Shown one piece after another: positions 38,278 through 50,870 of a stretch of DNA of 64,000 nt. The DNA is from Nomia melanderi. Taxonomy: Eukaryota; Arthropoda; Insecta; Hymenoptera; Halictidae. The position numbers were made by a program, and so were the translations under genes. The notes under the pieces are model-generated. The model was not told the origin of the DNA. It worked only from the letters and a program-made list of their open reading frames with translations, and did no database searches. Positions within the stretch are counted from its first letter, which is position 1. Each line of letters begins with the position of its first letter. The stretch is from positions 1,302,001 to 1,366,000 of the forward strand of contig NW_027475146.1 in the NCBI RefSeq assembly GCF_051020985.1, in the 5' to 3' direction.

Positions 38278-40552
38278 GTGCATTGTCTGCAGGAGGTCCT
38301 GGCGCATGAATCTGTGCAGCGAGAACGACCTCGGAACACCAGGGGCCGAGAAAACCACGGACACATGGGGCCGGACTGTCAGGGTCGGGGAAAAATCCAA
38401 TATATATCTGGTGATATCTCGGGTGCTATTAGAGATAGCGCAATAAACTAAAGTGCATTGTCTGTAGGAGGCCCTGGCGCATGAATCTGTGCAGCGGGAT
38501 CGACCTCGGACCACCAAGGGCCGAGAAAATCACCGTCTCATGGGGCCGGACTGTCAGGTTCAGGGAAGAATCCAATATATATCTGGTGATATCACGGGTG
38601 CTATTACAGATAGCGCAATAAATTAAAGTGCATTGTCTGTAGGAGGCCCTGGCGCATGAATCTGTGCAGCGGGATCGACCTCGTACTACCAGGGGCCGAG
38701 AAAACCACCGACACATGGGGCCGGACACTCAGGGTCGGGGAAAAATACAATATATATCTGGTGATATCTCGGGTGCTATTAGAGATAGCGCAATAAATCA
38801 AAGTGGATTGTCTGTAGGAGGCCCTGGCGCATGAATCTGTGCAGCGGGATCGACCTCGGACCACCAGGGGCCGAGAAAATTACAGATATTCGGAATCCGT
38901 CACCCAAGGTCATGTAAAAATCCAATATATATCTGGTGATATCTCGGGTGCTATTACAGATAACGCAATAAATCAAAGTGCATTGTCTGTAGGAGGCCCT
39001 GGCGCATGAATCTGTGCAGCGAGAACGACCTCGGACCACCAGGGGCCGAGAAAACCACCGTCTCATGGTGTCGGACTTTCAGGGTCAGGGAAAAATCCAA
39101 TATATATCTGGTGATATCTCGGGTGCTATTACAGATAGCGCAATAAATCAAAGTGGATTGTCTGTAGGAGGCCCTGGCGCATGAATCTGTGCAGCGAGAA
39201 CGACCTCGGACCACCAGGGGCCGAGAAAATCACCGACACATGGGGCCGGACTGTCAGGGTCGGGGAAAAATGCAATATATATCTGGTGATATCTCGGGTG
39301 CTATTAGAGATAGCGCAATAAACCAAAGTGCATTGTCTGCAGGAGGCCCTGGCGCATGAATCTGTGCAGCAGGAACGACCTCGGACCACTAGGGGCCGAG
39401 AAAACTACCGTAACATGGGGCCGGACCCTCAGGGTCAGGGAAAAATCCAATATATATCTGGTGAAATCTCGGGTGCTATTAGAGATAGCGCAATAAACCA
39501 AAGTGCATTGTCTGCAGGAGGCCCTGGCGCATGAATCTGTGCAGCGGGAACGACCTCGGACAACCAGGGGCCGAGAAAACCACCGTCTCATGTAGTCGGA
39601 CACTCAGGGTCAGGGAAAAATCCAACATAAATCTGGTGATATCACGGGTGCTATTACAGATAGCGGAATAAATTAAAGTGCATTGACTGTAGGAGGCCCT
39701 GGCGCATGAATCTGTGCAGCGGGATCGACCTCGGACCACCAGGGGCCGAGAAAACTACCGTCACAGGGGGCCGGACCCTCAGGGTCAGGGAAAAATGCAA
39801 TATATATCTGGTGATATCTCGGGTGCTATTAGAGATAGTGCAATAAACCAAAGTGCATTGTCTGCAGGAGGCCCTGGCGCATGAATCTGTGCAGCGAGAA
39901 CGACCTCGGACCACCACGGGCCGAGAAAACCACCGACACATGGGGGCGGACACTCAGGGTCGGGGAAAAATACAATATATATCTGGTGATATGTCGGGTG
40001 CTATTAGAGATAGCGCAATAAATCAAAGTGGATTGTCTGTAGGAGGCCCTGGCGCATGAATCTGTGCAGCGGGATCGACCTCGGACCACCAGGGGCCGAG
40101 AAAATTACAGATATTCGGAATCCGTCACCCAAGGTCATGTAAAAATCCAATATATATCTGGTGATATCTCGGGTGCTATTACAGATAACGCAATAAATCA
40201 AAGTGCATTGTCTGTAGGAGGCCCTGGCGCATGAATCTGTGCAGCGGTAACGACCTCGGACCACCAGTGGCCGAGAAAATCACAGTCTCATGGGGCCGGA
40301 CTGTCAGGGTCAGGGAAAAATCCAATATATATCTGGTGATATCTCGGGTGCTACTAGAGATTGCACAATAAATCAAAGTGCATTGCCTGCAGGAGGCCCT
40401 AGCGCATGAATCTGTGCAGCGGGAACGACCTCGGACTACCAGGGGCCGAGAAAACTTCTGTCTCATGGGGCCGGACACTCAGGATCAGGGAAAAATCCAA
40501 TATATATCTGGTGATATCTCGGTTGCTATTAGAGATAGCGCAATAAATCAAA

Positions 40553-40703
40553 GTGCATTGTCTGCAGGAGGCCCTCGCGCATGAATCTGTGCAGCGGGAA
40601 CGACCTCGGACAACCAGGGTCCGGACTGTCAGGTTCAGGGAAAAATACAATATATATCTGGTGATATCTCGGGTGCAAATTAGAGATAGCGCAATAAACC
40701 AAA
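40553..40703 (+). repeat. Short 151-bp monomer 15
   Basis: Rightmost short monomer of the window. It has GGACTGTCAGGTTCAGGG. None occurs in the remaining 23 kb. Confidence 0.95.
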
Positions 40704-43430
40704 GTGCATTGTCTGCAGGAGGCCCTGGCTCATGAATCTGTGCAGCGAGAACGACCTCGGAACACCAGGGGCCGAGAAAACCACGGACACATGGAGCCGG
40801 ACTGTCAGGGTCGGGGAAAAATCCAATATATATCTGGTGATATCTCGGGTGCTATTACAGATAGCGCAATAAATCAAAGTGCATTGTCTGTAGGATGCCC
40901 TGGCGCAGGAATCTGTGCAGCAGGAACAACCTCGGACCACCAGGGGCCGAGAAAACCACCGTCTCATGGGGTCGGACTGTCAGGGACAGGGAAAAATCCA
41001 ATATATATCTGGTGATATCTCGGGTGCTATTACAGATAGCGCAATAAATCAAAGTGCATTGTCTGCAGGAGGCCCTCGCACATGAATCTGTGCAGCGGGA
41101 ACGACCTCGGACAACCAGGGGCCGAGAAAATCACCGTCTCATGGGGCCGGACTGTCAGGATCAGGGAAAAATGCAATATATATCTGGTGATATCTCGGGT
41201 GCTATTAGAGATAGCGCAATAAACCAAAGTGCATTGTCTGCAGGAGGCCCTGGCGCATGAATCTGTGCAGCGAGAACGATCTCGGACCACCACGGGCCGA
41301 GAAAACCACCGACACATGGGGGCGGACACTCAGGGTCAGGGGAAAATCCAATATATATATGGTGATATCTCGGGTGCTATTACAGATAGCGCAATAAATC
41401 AAAGTGCATTGTCTGTAGGATGCCCTGGCGCAGGAATCTGTGCAGCAGGAACAACCTCGGACCACCAGGGGCCGAGAAGACCACCGTCTCATGGGGTCGG
41501 ACTGTCAGGGTCAGGGAAGAATCCAATATATATCTGGTGATATCTCGGGTGCTATTACAGATAGCGCAATAAATCAAAGTGCATTGTCTGTAGGAGGCCC
41601 TGGCGCATGAATCTGTGCAGCGGGATCGACCTCGGACCACCAGGGGCCGAGAAAATCACCGTCTCATGGGGCCGGACACTCAGGGTCGTGGAAAAATACA
41701 ACATATATCTGGTGATATATCGGGTGCTCTTACAGATAGCGAACTAAACCAAAGTGAACTATCTGCAGGGGGCCCCATCCCATGAACCTGTGCAGCGGGA
41801 CCGACCTCGGACCACCAGGGGCCGAGAAAACTACCGTAACATGGGGCCGGACCCTCAGGGTCAGGGAAAAATCCAATATATATCTGGTGATATCTCGGGT
41901 GCTATTAGAGATAGCGCAATAAACCAAAGTGCATTGTCTGTAGGAGGCCCTGGCGCATGAATCTGTGCAGCGGGAGCGACCTCGGACCACCAAGGGCCGA
42001 GAAAATCACCGTCTCATGGGGCCGGACTGTCAGGTTCAGGGAAGAATCCAATATATATCTGGTGATATCACGGGTGCTATTACAGATAGCGCAATAAATT
42101 AAAGTGCATTGTGTGTAGGAGGCCCTGGCGCATGAATCTGTGCAGCGGGATCGACCTCGGACTACCAGGGGCCGAGAAAACCACCGACACATGGGGCCGG
42201 ACACTCAGGGTCGGGGAAAAATACAATATATATCTGGTGATATCTCGGGTGCTATTACAGATAGCGCAATAAATCAAAGTGCATTGTCTGTAGGAGGCCC
42301 TGGCGCATGAATCTGTGCAGCGGGAACGACCTCGGACCCCCAGGGGTCGAGAAAAACACCGTCTCATGGGGCCGGACACTCAGGGTCAGGGGAGAATCCA
42401 ATATATATATGGTGATATCTCGGTTGCTATTACAGATAGCGCAATAAATCAAAGTGCATTGACTGTAGGAGGCCCTGCCGCATGAATCTGTGCAGCGGGA
42501 TCGACCCTCGGACCAGCAGGGGCCGAGAAAATCACCGTCTCATGGGGCCGGACTGTCAGGGTCAGGGAAAAATCCAATATATATCTGGTGATATCTCGGG
42601 TGCTATTAGAGATAGCGCAATAAATCAAAGTGCATTGTCTGTAGGAGGCCCTGGCGCATGAATCTGTGCAGCGGGATCGACCTCGGACCACCAGGGGTCG
42701 AGAAAATCACCGTCTCATGGGGCCGGACTGTCAGGGTCAGGGAAAAATCCAATATATATCTGGTGATATCTCGGGTGCTATTACAGATAGCGCAATAAAT
42801 CAATGTGCACTGTCTGTAGGAGGCCCTGGCGCATGAATCTGTGCAGCGGGAACGACCTCGGACCACCAGTGGCCGAGAAAATCACCGTCTCATGGGGCCG
42901 GACTGTCAGGGTCAGGGAAAAATCCAATATATATCTGGTGATATCTCGGGTGCTACTAGAGATTGCACAATAAATCAAAGTGCATTGTCTGCAGGAGGCC
43001 CTAGCGCATGAATCTGTGCAGCGGGAACGACCTCGGACTACCAGGGGCCGAGAAAACTTCTGTCTCATGGCGCCGGACACTCAGGATCAGGGAAAAATCC
43101 AATATATATCTGGTAATATCTCGGGTGCTATTAGAGATAGCGCAATAAACCAAAGGGCATTGACTGCAGGAGGCCCTGGCGCATAAATCTGTGCAGCGGG
43201 ATCGACCTCGGACCACCAGGGGCCGAGAAAATCAGCGTCTCATGGGGCCGGACTGTCAGGGTCAGGGAAAAATCCAATATATATCTGGTGATATCTCGGG
43301 TGCTATTAGAGATAGCGCAAAAAATCAAACTGCATTTTCTGTAGGAGGCCCTGGCGCATGAATCTGTGCAGCGGGATCGACCTCGGACCACCAGGGGCCG
43401 AGAAAACTACAGTCTCATGGGGCCGGACTG

Positions 43431-44296
43431 TCAGGGTCAGGGGAAATCCAATATATATCTAGTGATATCTCGGGTGCTATTACAGATAGCGCAATAAATC
43501 AAACTGCATTGTCTGTAGGAGGCCCTGGCGCATGAATCTGTGCAGCGGGATCGACCTCGGACCACCAGGGGCCGAGAAAACCACCGACACATGGGGCCGG
43601 ACACTCAGGGACGGGGAAAAATTCAATATATATCTGGGGATATCTCGGGTGCTGTTACAGATAGCGCACTAAACCAAAGTGAATTATCTGCAGGCGGCCC
43701 TGGCGCATAAATCTGTGCAGCGGGAACGATCTCGGACCACCAGGGGCCGAGAAAACTACCGTCTCATGGGGCCGGACTGTCAGGGTCAGCGGAAATCCAA
43801 TATATATCTAGTGATATCTCGGGTGCTATTACAGATAGCGCAATAAATCAAACTGCATTTTCTGTAGGAGGCCCTGGCGCATGAATCTGTGCAGCGGGAT
43901 CGACCTCGGACCACCAGGGGCCGAGAAAACCACCGACACATGGGGCCGGACACTCAGGGACGGGGAAAAATTCAATATATATCTGGGGATATCTCGGGTG
44001 CTGTTACAGATAGCGCACTAAACCAAAGTGAATTATCTGCAGGCGGCCCTGGCGCATAAATCTGTGCAGCGGGAACGATCTCGGACCACCAGGGGCCGAG
44101 AAAACTACCGTCTCATGGGGCCGGACTGTCAGGGTCAGGGGAAATCCAATATATATCTAGTGATATCTCGGGTGCTATTACAGATAGCGCAATAAATCAA
44201 ACTGCATTTTCTGTAGGAGGCCCTGGCGCATGAATCTGTGCAGCGGGATCGACCTCGGACCACCAGGGGCCGAGAAAACCACCGACACATGGGGCC
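43431..44296 (+). repeat. 349-bp dimer, about 2.5 tandem copies
   Basis: Each unit is 349 bp because one monomer has GGGAAATCC (-1). Units start near 43,431, 43,780 and 44,129. They include AATCAAACTGCATT(G/T)TCTG, GGGACGGGGAAAAATTC and GCGCATAAATCTG. The third unit runs into a GGGGCCAGACAATC monomer. Confidence 0.85.
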
Positions 44297-44530
44297 AGAC
44301 AATCAGGGTCAGGGGAAAATCCAATATATATCTGGTGATATCTCGGGTACGATTAGAGATAGCATAATAAACCAAAGTGCATTGTCTGCAGGAGGCCCTG
44401 GCGCATGAATCTGTGCAGCGGGATCGACCTCGGACCACCAGGGGCCGAGAAAATCACCGTCTCATGGGGCCGAACTGTCAGGGTCAGGGAAAAATCCAAT
44501 ATATATCTGGTGATATCTCGGGTGCTATTA
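44100..44530 (+). repeat. Block matching 48,830-49,260 (offset 4,730)
   Basis: Shares GGGGAAATCC, AATCAAACTGCATTTTCTG, GGGGCCAGACAATC and GATAGCATAATAAACC in the same order. The offset is 27 x 175 plus 5, reflecting single-base indels in between. Confidence 0.8.
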
Positions 44531-45212
44531 CAGATAGCGCAATAAATCAAAGTGCATTGTCTGTAGGAGGCCCTGGCGCATGAATCTGTGCAGCGGGATC
44601 GACCTCGGACCACCAGGGGCCGAGAAAACCGCAGTCCCATGGGGCCGGACACTCATGGTCGGGGGAAAATCCAATATATATCTGGTGATATCTCGGGTGC
44701 TATTAGAGATAGCGCTATAAACCAAAGTGAATTATCTGCAGGAGGCCCTGTCGCAGGAATCTGTGCAGCGGGAACGATCTCGGACCACCAGGGGCCGAGA
44801 AAACTACCGTCTCATGTGGCCGGACACTCAGGGTCAGGGGAAAATCCAATATATATCTATAGATATCTCGGGTGCTATTACAGATAGCGCAATAAATCAA
44901 ACTGCATTTTCTGTAGGAGGCCCTGGCGCATGAATCTGTGCAGCGGGATCGACCTCGGACCTCCAGGGGCCGAGAAAACTACAGTCTCATGGGGCCGGAC
45001 TGTCAGGGTCAGGGGAAATCCAATATATATCTAGTGATATCTCGGGTGCTATTACAGATAGCGCAATAAATCAAACTTCATTTTCTGTAGGAGGCCCTGG
45101 CGCATGAATCTGTGCAGCGGGATCGACCTCGGACCACCAGGGGCCGAGAAAAACACCGTCTCATGGGGTCGGACACTCAGGGTCAGGGAAAAATCCAATA
45201 TATATCTGGTGA

Positions 45213-45562
45213 TATCTCGGGTGCCCTTACAGACAGCGCACTAAACCAAAGGGAATTATCTGCAGGCGGCCCTGGCGCATGAATCTGTGCAGCGGGATCG
45301 ACCTCGGAATACCAGGGGCCGTGAAAACCACCGATACATGGGGCCGGACACTCAGGGTCGGGCAAAAATTCAATATATATCTGGTGATATCTCGGGTGCC
45401 CTTACAGACAGCGCACTAAACCAAAGTGAATTATCTGCAGGCGGCCCTGGCGCATGAATCTGTGCAGCGGGATCGACCTCGGAATACCAGGGGCCGTGAA
45501 AACCACCGATACATGGGGCCGGACACTCAGGGTCGGGCAAAAATTCAATATATATCTGGTGA
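45213..45562 (+). repeat. Single-monomer tandem duplication (GCCCTTACAGACAG type)
   Basis: Two adjacent 175-bp monomers (45,213-45,387 and 45,388-45,562) are identical but for AAAGGGAATT versus AAAGTGAATT. They carry GGAATACC, GCCGTGAAAACC and CGGGCAAAAATTC, seen together nowhere else. Confidence 0.9.
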
Positions 45563-46373
45563 TATCTCGGGTGCCCTTACAGACAGCGCACTAAACCAAA
45601 GTGAATTATCTGCAGGCGGCCCTGGCGCATGAATCTGTGCAGCGGGAACGACCTCGGACCACCAGGGGCCGAGAAAACCACCGTCTCATGGGGCCGGACA
45701 CTCAGGGTCAGGGGAAAATCCAATATATATCTGGTGATATCACGGGTGCTATTAGAGATGGCGCAATAAACCAAAGTGAATTATCTGCAGGAGGCCTTGG
45801 CGCATGCATCTGTGCAGCGGGAACGACCTCGGACCACCACGGGGCCGAGAAAACCACCGTCTGATGGGGCCGGTCACTCAGGGTCAGGGGAAAATCCAAT
45901 ATATATCTGGTGATAACTCGGGTGCTATTAGAGATAGCGCAATAAACCAAAGTGAATTTTCTGCAGGAGGCCCTGGCGCATGAATCTGTGCAGCGGGAAC
46001 GGCCTCGGACCACCAGGGGTCGAGAAAACCACCGTCTCATGGGGCCGGACACTCAGGGTCAGGGAAAAATCCAATATATATCTGGTGATATCTCGGGTGC
46101 TATTAGAGATAGCGCGATAAATCAAGGTGCATTGTCTGCAGGAGGCCCTGGCGCATGAATCTGTGAAGCAGGAACGTCCTCAGCCCTCCAGGGGCCGAGA
46201 AACTTACAGATTTTCGGTGTCCGTCACCCAAAGTCATGTAAAAATCCAGTATATATATGGTGCTTTCTCGGGTGCTATTACAGATAGCGCAATAAATCAA
46301 AGTGCATTGTCTGTAGGAGGCCCTGGCGCATGAATCTGTTCAGCGGGAACGACCTCGGACCACCAGGGGCCGA

Positions 46374-46723
46374 GAAAACCACAGTCTCAAGGGGCAGGAC
46401 ACTCAGGGTCAGGGGAAAATCCAATATATATCTGGTGATATCTCGGCTGCTATTAGAGATAGCGCAATAAATCAAAGTACATTGTCTGTAGGAGGCCCAG
46501 GCGCATGAATATGGGCAGCGGGAACGACCTCGGACCACCAGGGGCCGAGAAAACCACAGTCTCAAGGGGCCGGACACTCAGGGTCAGGGGAAAATCCAAT
46601 ATATATCTGGTGATATCTCGGCTGCTATTAGAGATAGCGCAATAAATCAAAGTACATTGTCTGTAGGAGGCCCAGGCGCATGAATCTGGGCAGCGGGAAC
46701 GACCACAGACCACCAGGGGCCGA
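46374..46723 (+). repeat. Single-monomer tandem duplication (TCTCAAGGGGC type)
   Basis: Adjacent monomers share CTCAAGGGGC, CTCGGCTGC, AAAGTACATTG and GGCCCAGGCGC. They differ at GGGCAGG/GGGCCGG and GAATATGGGC/GAATCTGGGC; the second copy is eroded at its right end (CTCATGGGGC returns at about 46,736). Confidence 0.8.
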
Positions 46724-49700
46724 GAAAACCACCGTCTCATGGGGCCGGACACTCAGGGTCGGGAGAAAATCCAATATATATGTGGTGATATCTCGGGTGC
46801 TATTACAGATAGCGCAATAAATCAAAGAGAATTATCTGCAGGAGGCCGTGGCGCATGAATCTGTGCAGCGGGAACGACCTCGGACCACCAGGGGCCGAGG
46901 AAACCACCGTCTCATGGGGCCTGACACGCAGGGTCAGGGGAAAATCCAATATATATCTGGTGATATCTCGGGTGCTATTAGAGATAGCGCAATAATCCAA
47001 CGTGAATTATCTGCAGGAGGCCCTGGCGCATGCATGTGTGCAGCGGGGACGACCTCGGACCACTAGCGGCCGAGAAAACCACCGTCTGATGGGGCCGGAC
47101 ACTCAGGGTCAGGGAAAAATCCAATATGTATATATGGTGATATCTCGGGTGCTATTAGAGATAGCATAATAAACCAAGGTGCCTTGACTGCACGAGGCCC
47201 TGGCGCATGAATCTGTGCAGCGGAAACGACCTCGGACCACCAGGGGCCGAGAAAACCACCGACACATGGGGCCGGACACTCAGGGTCAGGGGAAAATCCA
47301 ATATGTATCTGGTGATATCTCGGCTGCTATTACAGATAGCGCAATAAACCAAAGTGCATTGTCTGTAGGGGGCCCTGGCGCATGAATTTGTGCAGCAAGA
47401 ACGACCTCGGAGCACCAGGGGCCGAGAAAACCACCGTCTCATGGGGCCGGACACTCAGGGTCAGGGGAAAATCCAATATATATCTGGTGATATCACGGGT
47501 GCTATTAGAGATGGCGCAATAAACCAAAGTGAATTATCTGCAGGAGGCCTTGGCGCATGCATCTGTGCAGCGGGAACGACCTCGGACCACCACGGGGCCG
47601 AGAAAACCACCGTCTCATGGGGCCGGACACTCAGGGTCAGGGAAAAATCCAATATATATCTGGTGATATCTCGGGTGCTATTAGAGATAGCGCGATAAAT
47701 CAAGGTGCATTGTCTGCAGGAGGCCCTGGCGCATGAATCTGTTCAGCGGGAACGACCTCGGACCACCAGGGGCCGAGAAACTTACAGATTTTCGGTGTCC
47801 GTCACCCAAAGTCATGTAAAAATCCAGTATATATATGGCGCTTTCTCGGGTGCTATTACAGATAGCGCAATAAATCAAAGTGCATTGTCTGTACGAGGCC
47901 CTGGCGCATGAATCTGTTCAGCGGGAACGACCTCGGACCACCAGGGGCCGAGAAAACCACAGTCTCATGGGGCCGGACACTCAGGGTCAGGGGAAAATCC
48001 AATATATATCTGGTGATATCTCGGGTGCTATTAGAGATAGCGCAATAAACCAAAGTGAATTATCTGCAGGAGGACCTGGCGCATGCATCTGTGCAGCGGG
48101 AACGACCTCGGACCACCAGGGTGCCGTAAAAACCACAGTCTCATGGGGCCGGACACTCAGGGTCAGGGGAAAATCCAATATATATCTGGTGATATCACGA
48201 GTGCTATTAGAGATAGCGCAATAAACCAAAGTGAATTATCTGCAGGAGGCCTTGGCGCATGCATCTGTGCAGCGGGAACGACCTCGGACCACCAGGGGGC
48301 CGAGAAAACCACCGTCTCATGGGGCCGGACACTCAGGGTCAGGGAAAAATCCAATATATATCTGGTGATATCTCGGCTGCTACAACAGATATCGCAATAA
48401 TTCAAAGTGCATTGTCTGTAGGAGGCCCTGGCGCATGAATCTGTGCAGCAGGAACGACCTCGGAATACCAGGGGCCGAGAAAACCACCGTCTCATGGGGC
48501 CGGACTGTCAGGGTCATTGAAAAATCCATGATATATCTGGTGATATCTCGGGTGCTATTAGAGATAGCGCAATAAATCAAAGTGAATTATCTGCAGGAAG
48601 GCACTGGCGCATGAATCTGTGCAGCAGGAACGACCTCGGACCACCAGGGGCCGAGAAAACCACCGTCTCATGGGGCCGGATACTCAGGGTCAGGGAAAAA
48701 TCCAATATATTTCTGGTGATATCTCGGGTGCTCTTACATATAGCGCACTAAATCAAAGTGCAATGTCGGTAGGAGGCCCTTGCTCATGAATCTGTGCAGC
48801 GGGATCGACCTCGGACCACCAGGGGCCGAGAAAACTACCGTCTCATGGGGCCGGACTGTCAGGGTCAGGGGAAATCCAATATATATCTAGTGATATCTCG
48901 GGTGCTATTACAGATAGCGCAATAAATCAAACTGCATTTTCTGTAGGAGGCCCTGGCGCATGAATCTGTGCAGCGGGATCGACCTCGGACCACCAGGGGC
49001 CGAGAAAACCACCGACACATGGGGCCAGACAATCAGGGTCAGGGGAAAATCCAATATATATCTGGTGATATCTCGGGTGCGATTAGAGATAGCATAATAA
49101 ACCAAAGTGCATTGTCTGCAGGTGGCCCTGGCGCATGAATCTGTGCAGCGGGATCGACCTCGGACCACCAGGGGCCGAGAAAATCACCGTCTCATGGGGC
49201 CGAACTGTCAGGGTCAGGGAAAAATCCAATATATATCTGGTGATATCTCGGGTGCTATTAGAGATAGCGCAATAAACCAAAGTGAATTATCTGCAGGGGG
49301 CCCTGGCGCAGGAATCTGTGCAGCGGGAACGATCTCGGACCACCAGGGGCCGAGAAAACCACCGTCTCATGGGGTCGGACACTTAGGGTCAGGGGAAAAT
49401 CCAATATATATCTGGTGATATCTCGGGTGCTATTAGAGATAGCGCAATAAATCAAAGTGCATTGTCCGTAGGAGGCCATTGCTCATGAATCTCTGCAGCA
49501 GGAACTACCTCTGACCACCAGGGGCCGAGAAAACCACCGTCCCATGGGGCCGGACCCTCTGGGTCAGGGAAAATACAATATATATCTGGTGATAACTCGG
49601 GTGCTATTAGAGATAGCGCAATAAACCAAAGTGAATTATCTGCAGGAGGCCCTGGCGCATTAGTCTGTGCAGCAGGAACGACCTCGGACCACCAGGGGCC

Positions 49701-50589
49701 AAGAAAACCACAGTCTCATGGGGCCGGACACACAGGGTCAGGGAAAAATCCAATATATATCTGGTGATATCACGGGTGCTATTACAGATGGCGCAATAAA
49801 TCAAAGTGCATTGTCTGCCGGAGGACCTGGCGCATGAATCTGTGCAGCGGCAACGACCTGGGACCACCAGCGGCCGAGAAAATTACAGATTTTCGGTATC
49901 CGTCACCCAATGCAATGTAAAAATCCAGCATATATCTGGTGATATCTCGGGATCTATTACAGATAGCGCGATAAATCAAAGTGCATTGTCTGGAGGAGGC
50001 CCCGGCGCATGAATCTGTGCAGTGGGAACGACCTCGGACCACCAGGGGCCGAGAGAACCACAGTCTCATGGGGCCGAACACTCAGGGTCAGGGGAAAATC
50101 CAATATACATCTGGTCATATCTTGGGTGCTATTAGAGATAGCGCAATAAACCAAAGTGAATTATCTGCAGGAGGCACTGGCGCATTAGTCTGTGCAGCAG
50201 GAACGACCTCGGACCACCAGGGGCCTAGAAAACCACAGTCTCATGGGGCCGGACACTCAGGGTCAGGGAAAAATCATATATATATCTGGTGATATCACGG
50301 GTGCTATTACAGATGGCGCAATAAATCAAAGTGCATTGTCTGCAGGAGGCCCCGGCGCATGAATCTGTGCAGTGGGAACGACCTCGGACCACCAGGGGCC
50401 GAGAAAACCACAGTCTCATGGGGCCGAACACTCACGGTCAGGGGAAAATCCAATATATATCTGGTGATATCTCGGGTGCTATTACAGATAGCGCAATAAA
50501 TCAAAGTGCATTGTCTGTAGGAGGCACTGGCGAATGAATCTATGCAGCAGGAACGACCTCGGACCACTAGGGTCCGAGAAAACCACCGT

Positions 50590-50870
50590 CTCAGGGGGCC
50601 GGACACTCAGGGTCGGTTGAAAAATTCAATATATATCTGGTGATATCTCGGGTGCTCTTACAGATAACACACTAAACCAAAGTGAATTATCTGCAGCGGG
50701 CCCTGGCGCATGAATCTGTGCAGCGGGAGCGACCTCGGATCACCAGGGTCCGAGAAAACCACAGTCTCATGGGGCCGGACACTCAGGGTCGGTTGAAAAA
50801 TTCAATATATATCTGGTGATTTCTCGGGTGCTCTTACAGATAACACACTAAACCAAAGTGTATTATCTGC
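50590..50870 (+). repeat. Pair of 176-bp monomers (CGGTTGAAAAATTC)
   Basis: Two successive monomers carry GGTCGGTTGAAAAATTC (+1) and CTCTTACAGATAACACACTAAACC followed by CTGCAGCGGGC. They are a local duplication. Confidence 0.8.

Larger units (their letters stand above)
36201..39215 (+). repeat. Long-range copy F2 of 27.0-30.06 kb (offset 9,157/9,332)
   Basis: Matches about 27,044-30,057. The offset is 9,157 at 36,376-36,811, then 9,332 at 36,898-37,950, then 9,157 again from 38,103, so one monomer was gained and one lost within the block. Class B copies at 37,703 and 38,880 correspond to 28,371 and 29,723. Confidence 0.75.
23169..40140 (+). repeat. Class B blocks, middle set (11 copies)
   Basis: Blocks lie at 23,169-23,204, 24,744-24,779, 26,971-27,006, 28,371-28,406, 29,723-29,758, 31,473-31,508, 33,526-33,561, 36,302-36,337, 37,703-37,738, 38,880-38,915 and 40,105-40,140. 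All are nearly identical and followed by CCAATATATATCTGG, the class A style flank, which suggests spread of one copy. Copy 24,744 differs by CACCAAAGG and ATGTTAAAA. No class B block lies between 40,140 and 46,204. Confidence 0.9.
3789..41790 (+). repeat. TATCCC-junction monomer variant (13 copies)
   Basis: Anchors at 3,789, 4,314, 5,014, 5,714, 9,714, 13,365, 14,065, 15,115, 22,392, 22,742, 25,518, 33,974 and 41,754 read GTGAACTATCTGCAG(G/T)GGGCCC(T/C)ATCCCATG instead of the GGCCCTGGCGCATG junction. They are preceded by GCTCTTACAGATAGCGAACTAAACC in every case. The two changes straddle a monomer boundary and travel together. Confidence 0.85.
19263..42970 (+). repeat. CTACTAGAGATTGCAC monomer variant (10 copies)
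   Basis: The variant segment starts at 19,263, 20,663, 21,339, 24,990, 28,617, 31,719, 33,772, 37,949, 40,351 and 42,953. It replaces CTATTAGAGATAGCGC and loses one CpG. A likely intermediate, CTATTAGAGATTGCGC, lies at about 36,723. It is a good marker of the 676-bp composite family. Confidence 0.85.
20581..43400 (+). repeat. Region II: short-monomer-rich, strongly duplicated part
   Basis: Twelve of the sixteen short monomers lie here, as do nine of ten CTACTAGAGATTGCAC monomers and the GCGAGAATGACC and TCGGGGAAAAATGC variants. Kilobase blocks recur with very few differences at offsets of 676, 3,802, 3,102, 2,578, 8,782/8,456 and 9,157/9,332 bp. The pattern indicates repeated recent duplication within this part. 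The boundaries are my choice and are gradual. Confidence 0.75.

Noticed and set aside
43392..44177. Apparent break in the regular pattern of open frames, suggesting a different sequence
   Set aside because: The stretch is ordinary satellite; one-base deletions (GGGAAATCC) and GCGCATAAATC shift or stop the frames.
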